Assembly (NCBI GenBank): GCA_964019055.1
Contig: OZ025221.1
Location: 9,947,106-10,011,105 of the forward strand
Direction of reading: 5' to 3'
DNA from: Anthopleura xanthogrammica
Lineage: Eukaryota > Cnidaria > Anthozoa > Actiniaria > Actiniidae
DNA length: 64,000 nucleotides
Part shown: positions 36,171 through 46,800 of the stretch, piece after piece
How positions within the stretch are numbered: position 1 is the first letter of the stretch
Layout of the letters: every line of letters starts with the position of its first letter
Notes under the pieces: model-generated
What the model was told of the DNA's origin: nothing
Seen by the model: the letters and a program-made list of their open reading frames with translations, nothing else
Databases searched by the model: none
Translations under genes and position numbers: made by a program

Positions 36171-37836
36171 GATTTTGGTTGTGATGCAGATGTTGACATT
36201 GTGGTGGTTAGATCTGACGGTAGCAAAACTGTGACCAAAAGGATGCCCGTTTGTACAGGAAGGGGAAAACGAGTATGAAACTAAAGAAAGGAAAAAACTT
36301 TTGGTCTACATCGCAAAAAATGTCAACGTTTTCTGAGTGATTGCGATATTCCTTCCATTGGACACTTTTTCGTAAGTTTTTTTTTTCCCTCCGTGCTTAC
36401 TTTCCATTTTCTTTTTCTTTCTTTTTTTCGTTCTTTTCAATTCTCTTTCTTTTCTTTTTCGATATTTCAGTACAACTTTATGTCACTAGAACTTTCTTAT
36501 AAATACTTAATGTTTCGTCATTCTCATGTAGGATATTTCTTGCCACAAACATTTGTGGTCATGCAGCTCTGCGTGTTGTTATACATCCTGTCAACAATCT
36601 ATGATAGGGTAATTGTCATTGGGGTGTAGTTACTAGAATATTCCTCAAACTTCATGCAATATTTTTTTTCGCATACCGCAAAAAAATTGCTAAAGGCACT
36701 GCACGATATGGAGAGGGGAAGGCAGGCTTGTTCCAAACAGAACATATTGAACAGAGGGATTTTGGGTTATTGTTTTGACAACTCAGTGTCAATGTAATAT
36801 CTATTCTTGTACGAAATTTCGATTATTTTCCTATTTTTGGTTTGTTTGTGGCTGTTTTGGTCAAATACTTGCTGAAGGATTTATGTTAAATAGGCCCCAA
36901 CATGTCTAAGTTACAGGTAACAAGATTACATTACCGTAAGACAAATTGTTGTGAATCATTCCTGCTGACTTGAAACAACTTCTCTAATTATCCTTAACTT
37001 GTGTTTAAATGAGTTCATTTTTGATGGGGTATTTTTCTTTTGAGAATAAACTCCATCAAAAATAAATTAGATGGTAAATCATATCAGTTATCATATACCA
37101 TAACCCTGCATGACCTTCCTGTTCTGACATAGAAAAATAGGCGTATTTAATTCTTTTACTAGATTAGATTTGATAGTTTCAAGGTCTATTATGTCCTAAA
37201 TAAAGAAGCTTATGCAGCCGGTGCTTTATTGTACAAAGTTTTGATTGTAATTAATTAATTATGCACGTATGTGTATCTTTAAAATTTGATTAAATCGTGA
37301 CAGATATATGACCATGGCTCTCAGCGCCCCATGATTAAATCCCATCAACAAGATATCTGTCAACGACAGAGTGACCAAGTCGTAAGTGGTTCTGCTGCGA
37401 AGTAACGTTCAGGAAGGCTGGCAAAATGGCGATATATTGCGACTAATTTACGAGTTTTTGTCAATAACAGGGCCCATCATTATGTAAATACAGGCTGTCA
37501 CGTCACTTGCCTTTGTTTCTACAGCAGCAAAGCAGTTTTCAAGCAACCAATCGCGTCTCGTTTTGGTTGAGTTCATGTCAGCAAATGCCTTCATATAACA
37601 TCTCACGCACGAGGGTCTTTCACTTACTATTCCTCGCGACGAACAAGAATATTACAGCGAGTTTAGGGCTACAAAACTGACTCAAAGTGGAGTCTAAACA
37701 ATTTACTTATTACTTCAATTGATAAGAATACAATCACTGGAGAGAGAACAGAGAAATATCAACTGATTTTTGAATTGTACAAAAGAACTCTTGACTTCCA
37801 TTGTCAACTGTCTTTACATAAACACAACAAAGTGTT
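36171..37836. promoter_or_regulatory. Upstream region of the first Kir gene
   Basis: No exon is supported. AT-rich sequence holds a CCAAT box in CAACCAATCGCG near 37,548, and GTCACGTCACTT near 37,497, a CRE-like site. Both lie within 350 bases of the Kir start codon and are plausible promoter elements. A non-coding first exon could also lie here. Confidence 0.35.
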
Positions 37837-39102
37837 ATGGAACTAGAGCTGGATGGAGTTATACCAGGATCTTATGTCAAACAAGAAAGGATTACGAAGT
37901 TCGGGAAGAGGAAGTCTACGTCCAGAAACTTTGAGAAACGTCGTTTAGTTTCAAAAAAGGGAAATATTCAAATTATCGCCGACAACGTCCCAGAACGTAA
38001 TCAACTGTACTTAGCTGACCATTTCACTACGCTAATCGAGGCACGATGGAGATATGTGTTTTTTATATTTTCTTTAGCGTTTTTATTGAGCTGGGTGTTT
38101 TTTGCATCAATATGGTGGGGAATATACAGCTATAGAAAGAAATACCACGATATAGAGTGCATCGAAAAGGTCGATAGCTGGACCTCAGCCTTTCTTTTTT
38201 CTCTAGAAACACAAACTACGATTGGATATGGTGGACGACAAGTGACTCCCCACTGTCCAGAAGGAATTATATTACTAATTTTCCAATGCATCGTAGGACT
38301 TTTAATTTCAACTACTATGCTAGGACTAGTGTTTGCCAAGCTTTCAAGGCCCCATTTACGTCGTAGAACTGTTAAATTTACAAACCATGGGGTAATTGCG
38401 TTGAGAGACGATAAACTGTGTCTGATGTTCAGGGTTGGCGACGTCCGTAAAACAGCCTTGTTGGAACCACATATTCGGGCCTCGCTCATTAGAAGGCACT
38501 TTACTAAAGAAGGAGAAGAAATCGGGTTTTTCCAACAGAGTTTAGCTCTTCGTCACGACCATGTTAATGACGAAAAACTCAATATATTCATCCCCGCTAT
38601 AGTATACCACGAGATAGATGAGGAGTCTCCTTTCTATACCTATGGCCCAGAGGACATTCTACGATTAGATTTTGAAATTGTTCTTATTTTGGAAGGAATT
38701 CTCGAATCAACAGGTATGACAACACAGGCAAGAACCTCGTACCTTAGTGATGAAATTCATTGGGGACATTTATTTGAAGATATCATCTGTCGAGATAATT
38801 TCAAAGACGGCTCATACAGGGTTAACTTTGGACGATTTCATGATATATTCCCTGTTCCGACTCCAAGATGTCCAGCTAAGGAACTCATTGAAACAAAGAG
38901 CAATAGAGAATCGGACCCTCCTAATTCTCCAATATTATCAAATTCTACTCATTCGACAGCAGATTTTGATTGCAACCACCAGCCATTATTGGAAGAAAAG
39001 CCACCCAGTGCTGCAAGCCTCACAGCTCTTCATCGTAACAGCTCACAGCTCGTTCCTAATGGGAGTACCAGTTTTGACCCATCTATCATAACTAAACTAT
39101 GA
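37837..39102 (+). CDS. Inward-rectifier potassium channel, intronless (Kir A)
   Basis: 421-residue Kir channel subunit in a single exon. These tetramers pass potassium inward near rest and need PIP2. M1 is about residues 72-97. The pore loop has filter TIGYG (128-132) with the flanking E124 and R134 that form the family's salt bridge. C108 and C140 match the conserved extracellular disulfide. M2 is about 144-168. The cytoplasmic domain starts with KLSRPHLRRR, a PIP2-type basic cluster, and contains FRVGDVRK and TTQARTSYLSDEI family signatures. The M2 position that controls polyamine block (D172 in Kir2.1) is Ser158, predicting weak rectification. The C-terminus ...TKL could be a class I PDZ ligand. 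AATAAA follows at 39,293. Orthology to a vertebrate subtype cannot be assigned. Confidence 0.95.
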   Translation: MELELDGVIPGSYVKQERITKFGKRKSTSRNFEKRRLVSKKGNIQIIADNVPERNQLYLADHFTTLIEARWRYVFFIFSLAFLLSWVFFASIWWGIYSYRKKYHDIECIEKVDSWTSAFLFSLETQTTIGYGGRQVTPHCPEGIILLIFQCIVGLLISTTMLGLVFAKLSRPHLRRRTVKFTNHGVIALRDDKLCLMFRVGDVRKTALLEPHIRASLIRRHFTKEGEEIGFFQQSLALRHDHVNDEKLNIFIPAIVYHEIDEESPFYTYGPEDILRLDFEIVLILEGILESTGMTTQARTSYLSDEIHWGHLFEDIICRDNFKDGSYRVNFGRFHDIFPVPTPRCPAKELIETKSNRESDPPNSPILSNSTHSTADFDCNHQPLLEEKPPSAASLTALHRNSSQLVPNGSTSFDPSIITKL

Positions 39103-40799
39103 TACAAAATTTCTAAAAAAACAAATTTCCTTGTGATAATTACTTAGTGATCTAACAATGAAATGATTACAAGGTGATTATGGCGTTTTCAAGAATGCGC
39201 TAAATATCACATAGATATATCAATCGACACTTGGGCTATAATCTTTATACAATATTTGTTTTGATAACGTTATTTAAGGTTCGCTAATTTTCAATAAAAT
39301 CGTAACATTTTCGATGAAAAAGTTAACAAATCAAAATTGCACGCTTGCTTGTAATCCAAAATAGGGCTTATTAGTAATTCATCTATTTATTTTCCGACGT
39401 TAATGGAAACACATTTTCTTGTCTTAAAAGATTTTTACGATAACAAACTTTGACATTTTTCCAAAGTGAGTGAAAAATTGTGAATATGAAATATTTATCG
39501 TTAATGATAAGTCTTGCAATAATAATTCTGCCACAACTGCAGGGAAACCGTTGAACTATATTATTTAATGAAATATACGAAAATTAATCAAGAATACACT
39601 TAGTTCAGTTAATGAAGTTTTCTTGTTGACGTTGTTTGTAATAAAGTTGAATTAAATTATAACATTCTTTATTGCTGTCTAGTGTGTTTACGACAAAGCA
39701 TTCAAACCGTGCTACGTTTCAGCTTTTGGTTTAACTTTTCAAGTTAAAAATAACTTATACTTTCCTTTCTTACTTTTATTTTCGTATGACGTAACAAAGG
39801 GGCCAGAAGTAGGTACTGTAAATGCGGAATTTCCAAGGAAAAAAGAGTAAAAGTACGCAATCGAGTAAGCATCAATGAAGGACTCTATGCACCAGTGAGT
39901 TTTTTCGAAAAAAAAAAACTTCCAGACAAAAAAGTTAAAACTAAAAAAATCTTAATTTTTTTTCTGTAAATTATTTACCTAAGATGGTGGGGTCGGTTAA
40001 CCAATTCTGTTTTTAAACTCGACCACAAGAAAATAGATTTTTTATTTTTTTGAAACGTGATAAAAAATTTTGAAAGACTTTCTGGTTCACTTGTTGTAAG
40101 CATCTTCAAAGGATGGCTTTTGTTGACGTTAGTATAAAAAGCGCATGAGAAAAAGCACAGACGCGCTTCAAAGAAACAAAGAAAAACAACTAACCGTTAT
40201 TATGAAGCTTTGTGAGAGAAATTAAAGCATTGTTCTTTAGAGTTCTCGAGAAAAAATAAGGTGTTCAAGTGTGACAGGAAAAAAAACAAGCTCACAGTCG
40301 GTAAAGAACAGAAAGGAAACCCTATGGGTCCTTTGGTTTAGGATAACGAAAATCACATCACGCTTCAATTATTTTATAATATAAAAATATTTGATCTTCA
40401 ATATCTGCACTTCAAAAGCCGATATTTTTGAAGAATTAAAAAAAAATCTTTAATTCGAGAAGTTTGACGACCCCTCTGTAAATCACCCCCCAGTGGAGTT
40501 GGCATTCTCATTTGTAAAGATTATTTATTTTTTATCTCTCTGAGGGGCGCTTACTTTCAAAGAAAGCATAACATTCTAGAGAAAATGTGTGAAACACCTT
40601 GCAAAGCACAGTTTAGAAAAAACCTGATAAATTCCTACTATTTTATGATATAACTAACTTTTCTTGCATTTTTATGATATTTGTAGTAATGCCTAAAATA
40701 TCCTTGGTATCCCTGTGCAGCTTAACCGGAAGTAGTTTTACCGGAAGTGGTTGTGTTGTGATCCAGAGGCCTGGGAATGACCAGACGTGGAATCCTTGA
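39103..40799. other. No gene seen between Kir A and LMF1; AATAAA at 39,293
   Basis: AT-rich. AATAAA at 39,293-39,298 and 39,640-39,645 are candidate Kir A poly(A) signals. Paired CCGGAAGT motifs (ETS-like) at about 40,726-40,748, some 135 bases before the LMF1 start, are likely promoter elements. Confidence 0.5.
39293..39298 (+). terminator. Candidate poly(A) signal of Kir A
   Basis: AATAAA, 191 bases past the stop codon; another at 39,640-39,645. Confidence 0.5.
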
Positions 40800-40883
40800 A
40801 TGGAACTGAAGATCATCAAAGTATGGCTTAGATTTTTACTTAAAAAACTTTATTTTTTTCTCCTTGGTTTAATATCTTTCGCC
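40720..40883 (+). promoter_or_regulatory. LMF1 promoter/5' UTR with two ETS-type sites
   Basis: ACCGGAAGTAG and ACCGGAAGTGG stand about 15 bases apart, a pattern typical of housekeeping promoters bound by ETS factors. They lie just upstream of the first LMF1 exon. Confidence 0.5.
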
Positions 40884-43800
40884 ATGGACAACGACAGTGG
40901 TTTAAGACAAAGAAAAAGAGAGAAAAAAAGCGAAGAAAAGCCGAGTTTAACGAAGCAAGATGAGTCTAATAGAAGGAAATTTGAAAACACTGCTCTCGAA
41001 ACTGGATCCTACTGGTTGACTAGGATAGTATTCTTAAGGTTTCTTGGATTTATCTACTGTAAGTAAGGAAACGAAAAATATCTTATTGCATTTGAAAATC
41101 AATTCCTAGTCTGCAAATTCTTCAATGTTTGACCATATTAACTATTCAATCTTACATGGTTTTGTTTTGTTTTAGTTGTTGCTTTCCTTGTTGCTGCTCA
41201 CCAAAACAAACAACTTCTAGGTAAAGATGGTCTCCTACCAACAGACAAATATCTGCATCAAATTCAAAACCACTTTGGAAGCAGAGGATGGGAAACATTT
41301 CTACGGGTGCCAACAGTCCTCCTGTTCTGTGATTGGTCAAATATTGATGTATATCTTGATATACTGGCATTTAGTGGCATGGCATTGGCAGGGTTTATAG
41401 TGATATCTGGATGTGCTAACATGATCATATTATTTGCTTTATGGGTACTTTACCACTCCATTATCAATATTGGGCAAAGTTGGTAAGTTACAAGAAATAT
41501 TGAATATTATAATTATGATTTCAATAATGTGGGGTATGAGAAAATATAAAAATCTCCCCCCTAAGGTGCAGTAATATGAACGACAATATCTTGCAACTTG
41601 ATGTGCAGCATTGTTGTGTTGCAAGTTGCAGAACAAATATTGCTTGTATACCACCCTGTGCACAACAAATTTTCTTTGTTGTAGAGAGTAGAGAGAGCTT
41701 TTACTTCTGCAACAAAGTCACACAACAAAATGTTGTTGTTGTACGGGTTGGTAATGAGAGCCACATTCACTCTGTAACTTGCAACACAACAATGTTGCAT
41801 AAAAAATTGCATCAATTTGGTGTCTATATTACCTCACCTCTACTGCAACTGTTGAGAAAAGTTTTAGATATTTCCAAATGAAGGTGAGGGTACATAGAGG
41901 AGTTCCAAGGAGTGGCGAGGGTCTGATGAGGGTATATTTTTGTACATTTTTTTAAATATTACACTGACTGCTATATTTTCTTACTATTTTACAGGTATTC
42001 TTTTGGTAAGTGGAGGTTAAAAGTTGATGTTCTTAATTTTGAAAAAAAAATATGCATATAAAAATATTAATATTTTCCCTTTCTTAGGTTGGGAATCTCA
42101 GCTTCTTGAATCAGGATTCCTTGCCATATTCATGTGTCCTGTTCTAAAACTGCAGAAAGTCCCCATCCATACCCCTACTCCCTGGGTGGTCATCTATGGC
42201 TACAGATGGCTTATATTCAGAATTATGCTTGGTGCTGTGAGTATCAGAACCATATCACATATTAGTTAAAATAATGCAAGTAGAAAATGTCACACAACAT
42301 CTAGTACCTTCAAATTTTATTTACAACTTCTTGGCTTATAAGTCAGGGCATGGGTAACTCACAGATTGAACCCTGAAACAACCTCTGGGCTTATCTAAGT
42401 CAGGGCATGGATAACTCACAGATTGAACCCTGAAACAACCTCTGGGCTGATCTAAGTCAGGGCATGGGTAACTCACAGATTGAACCCTGAAACAACCTCT
42501 GGGCTGATCTAAGTCAGGGCATGGGTAACTCACAGATTGAACCCTGAAACAACCTCTGGGCTGATCTAAGTCAGGGCATGGGTAACTTACAGATTGAACC
42601 CTGAAACAACCTCTGGGCTGATCTAAGTCAGGGCATGGGTAACTCACAGATTGAACCCAGAAACAACCTCTGGGCTGATCTAAGTCAGGGCATGGGTAAC
42701 TTACAGATTGAATCCTGAAACAACCTCTGGGCTGGTCTAAGTCAACTGGGTCATTTAACTTTAATTAACTTTAATCGTAATTTAACATGTTACATTTTGT
42801 GGAGGGAGGAAAACCTGAGAACCTGGAGAAAGACCCTCAAATCAAGGGAGAGGTCCAACAAACTCATTCACATGTGATGCAGAGTCTTGGAGTCAAATCC
42901 AAGGTCCTAGAGCCAAGACTACCACTATGCCACCCTTTATTCCCACTTTATAATTTTTGGGATATTTTTCAGGGTCTGATAAAGATACGAGGAGATCGTT
43001 GCTGGAGAGACTTAACATGCATGAACTATCATTACGAGGTAACATGTGACAACTTGAGGGGTATATCATTCTTCTCCAACCACTAAAGGTTGTTGGAATA
43101 ACATGTGTTACTCCTTCCTCACCTCCCCTTGCATATGCTCAACGTCCAGTTAAATCAGGGTTCCCACATGGAAAACTTTTTCAAGGTCATAGAATTGTGA
43201 GGGAATGTTGATTTTGGTCAGTGAATTTTCACAAATCACCCAAAAGTATGTGAAAAGTCAGAATATTTCTGACAGCCTTCACAAAAGTATTTCAAATTTG
43301 GAATTCTTAGTAGGGTTTCCTTTGGATAAACTATCATATGAATATTTTTTTTGTAGACTAAGTGCCCAGTGTGGTCAGTGAAAAACATTTTCCCAGAATC
43401 ATACAAGAGGGTCATTTGCAAAGATTGTTCCATCCAAAAACCCTGGAAAAAACTTCCCCAGTTCCCTAGAACCATACAAGAGAGTTGTTTGGGAATATTT
43501 TTCCACCCAAAAGCCCTTGAAAAAATGTGCAAGTTTGGTAGAACCATAAAAGAGGTTCGTTTGCATAGACTTTTCCAGCCAAAAACCCTGGACAAAAGTT
43601 CGCAAACTGAGCTTTGCGACTACGGCTAATACAGTTTAGTAAAATTCTACTACTATACTATTGCAAATCCTGCATTCTGATTGGCTAACGTACTCACTAC
43701 GAGAAAGCCGGACTTGTTTTGAAAAAATGGCGGCTTTTCCTTCGCGCTTTTGTGAAGTTTAGTTTAGTTTAGTATAGTATAGTTTAGTTGAGATTTTTAC

Positions 43801-46800
43801 TAAAACAATAATATTAGAAGACTCACTCTCGATTTCTATCGGCTTTGATAGTTGACTCGGGGCCGGAGCCCCTCGTCAACTATCAGCCGATAGAAATCTC
43901 GAGTTCGTCTTCTAATTGTTAAATATATTTTCTCCGAACTAGCTGCAAATATAAACCCATATTGGTGGCTCAAAATGGCAATAATTTTTAAATGTTGGAA
44001 CCTTACTTTCCCAACATGATCAAAAGCCCTCTCCCTTTAGCTTTACGGGGATCCAAGGTGGAGTGGAGTATCCTTGACATACTGATTTTTCATCAAAAAC
44101 TGTTTACGTACCAACCCTTCGTACCAACCCTTCGTACCAACCCTTCGTACCAACCCTTCGTACCAACCCTTCGTACCAACCCTTCGTACCAACCCTTCGT
44201 ACCAACCCTTCGTACCAACCCTTCGTACCAACCCTACGTACCAACCCTTCGTACCAACCCTTCGTACCAACCCTTCGTACCAACCCTTCGTACCAACCCT
44301 TCGTACCAACCCTTCGTACCAACCCTTCGTACCAACCCTTCGTACCAACCCTTCGTACCAACCCTTCGTACCAACCCTTCGTACCAACCCTTCGTACCAA
44401 CCCTTCGTACCAACCCTTCGTACCAACCCTTCGTACCAACCCTTCGTACCAACCCTTCGTACCAACCCTTCGTACCAACCCTACGTACCAACCCTTCGTA
44501 CCAACCCTTCGTACCAACCCTTCGTACCAACCCTTCGTACCAACCCTTCGTACCAACCCTTCGTACCAACCCTTCGTACCAACCCTTCGTACCAACCCTA
44601 CGTACCAACCCTTCGTACCAACCCTTCGTACCAACCCTTCGTACCAACCCTTCGTACCAACCCTTCGTACCAACCCTTCGTACCAACCCTTCGTACATAT
44701 TGCTGCCACCTTTATATCCTTAAAATCTACCAGTAAGATTGATTTCCTATTTCTTTCCTTCAGACCCAGCCAGTTCCTAATCCAATAAGTTATTACATGC
44801 ATCATTCTCCTGAGGTTTTCCATAACTTGGAAACTCTTGTCAATCACTTTGTTGAGCTAGTGGCTCCATTCATGATATTCCTGAACAGACCTCTTAGGAT
44901 CTGGGGTGGAACCATACAGATAATGTTCCAGGTAAATCAGTATTGCTCAATGGCAAAGAGTAATTGACATTAGCTATACACCTACTGTAAGTCCAAAATG
45001 GTGCACATTATTGGAAATGAGGTATCCAGGGCCAAATGTAAAGAAACAATATGGTGTCTATGCAAAAAATACACTTGTTCGGTTTTTCTTTCTTTCTTTC
45101 TTACATTCGGGAACACAACAATTTTGCGTCATCGAACTATAAGAAAACACTGTAAATTTGTAAATTTGACCCTAGATGCCTCGTTTTCATGTAACTCACA
45201 CAGTCGTGCGCCATTTTGGACTTGGTGTATTCTTTTCAGGTTGGCATATCTTTTTTGTTGCTTATGTACGTGTGAGCCGTGTGTGCATCGTGTTCACGAA
45301 AGTCCTCAGGCCAACAGCATTCTGCTTTTACGGTGTTTTATAACCATTGATTTTTTTCTTCTTCAGGTCATTCTTATAATAAGTGGCAATCTTAGTTTTC
45401 TCAACTGGTTAACCATTCTGCCAAGCATCATGTGTTTAGATGATGTTAGTCTTGCATTCCTCTTCAGTGATTCATCCTCAGCAAAGAGACAAGTGTTGAC
45501 GATACAGCATGCTAAACGTACAGGGAAAGCACCTGGACCATCTTGGGGTATGCTTGTTACTTATTGTATCTTGTAAGGTTAATACCACTAAAGGCCTAGA
45601 CAGATGTGCATCAAAATTTCATCATGTGAATAAGTCTGCAACATTGGTGTAAGGATAATGTTTATTATTCGCCAGTGAAACAAACAAATTTGCACACCCA
45701 GATACCATGATATTTGCAGCATCTTCCCTAACAGACCATACCTTTTTTTATCTTAATACAAGGTGCCTGAATCCTGGTGCGGTAAATAACATATTCCTAC
45801 CTTCTACCTCCACCATCCTCTTTCTCCCCTACCCCCATTGTCAATCTCCCCTGACAGCTATCATCTGTTTGTTTTCCTCCAGGTCTCTGTGTACGTCGTG
45901 TTTTCGAGGTCATGCTTGGTCTCATTCTCGCTTATCTAAGTATTCCTGTCATCCAGAATCTCATGTCATCTCGACAAGCTATGAACACCTCGTTCGATTC
46001 TTTTAGGATTGTTAATACATACGGGGCTTTTGGAAGGTGAGAGCACAACACCCACTGAACACCCCTTCCATCTCTCCCCAAGATGGACGTAGCGCAACGT
46101 TAATTCAAAAAGAAGCTCAAAAAAGAACAAACGTTAAGAAAAATGATAGTCTTTTTGTGCGCAAAATAACATTAAAGGATTTTCTATGAAAGTGAATTTC
46201 CGTATAACAATACACCGAATCAAAATATGGCGACCAATTTGAATAACTATCTGTAAAATACGAGGCTAGTCAATCAAGAACAATAGTTATTCTGTTGGTC
46301 GCTATATTTCGATTCAGTGTTTAAGGCGCGAAATGAGACTGAATATGACTGAAAAATTCTCCAGGTCAAAATTTGTATCATTTTCAGTTAAAAATCTCTC
46401 GAATGAGTCTGAGTACAGGGCGAGTACGAGCGCGCGTCTCTTTTGGCGCCAAAACTTTTAGCGCACTTTTAACTGAAATTTATCATATTTTATTGTTTAG
46501 TATTACAAAGGAAAGAACAGAAGTAATATTCCAAGGAACTAAGAACTCAACAATAATCCCTGATGAAGAGGGAGGAATATGGCAGGAATATGAGTTCAAG
46601 TGTAAGCCAGGTGACACCAAACGACGGCCATGTCTGATATCACCATATCACTATAGACTTGATTGGCTTATGTGGTTTGCGGCTTTCCAGGTATGAACAG
46701 CGACAAAATAATTCAGAACTGATTTTCTAGTACGTAGCATTCAAATTAACCAATTATATTTTTAGTATTTTATTATGATATAAATTGCGCACGCGTTTTC

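Noticed and set aside
33416..36238. Minus-strand frames of 940, 904 and 571 codons rich in H, P, S, T and I
   Set aside because: Three overlapping frames are all open because the 25-bp unit has no stop in any phase. There is no nonrepetitive domain, signal peptide or splice context, so a minisatellite explains them.
40800..40883. Upstream in-frame ATG as the LMF1 start
   Set aside because: It would add a hydrophobic stretch before the charged cytosolic N-terminus that LMF1 normally begins with. MDNDSG fits better, but 5' RACE could reverse the choice.
42336..42647. 104-codon minus frame with a 19-residue repeat
   Set aside because: It is the 57-bp SINE tail array; 57 is divisible by three, so the frame stays open.
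43992..44847. Long frames with VPTLRTNPSYQPF or VGTKGWYEGLVRR repeats on both strands
   Set aside because: They are translations of the 13-bp intronic array, whose unit is stop-free on both strands.
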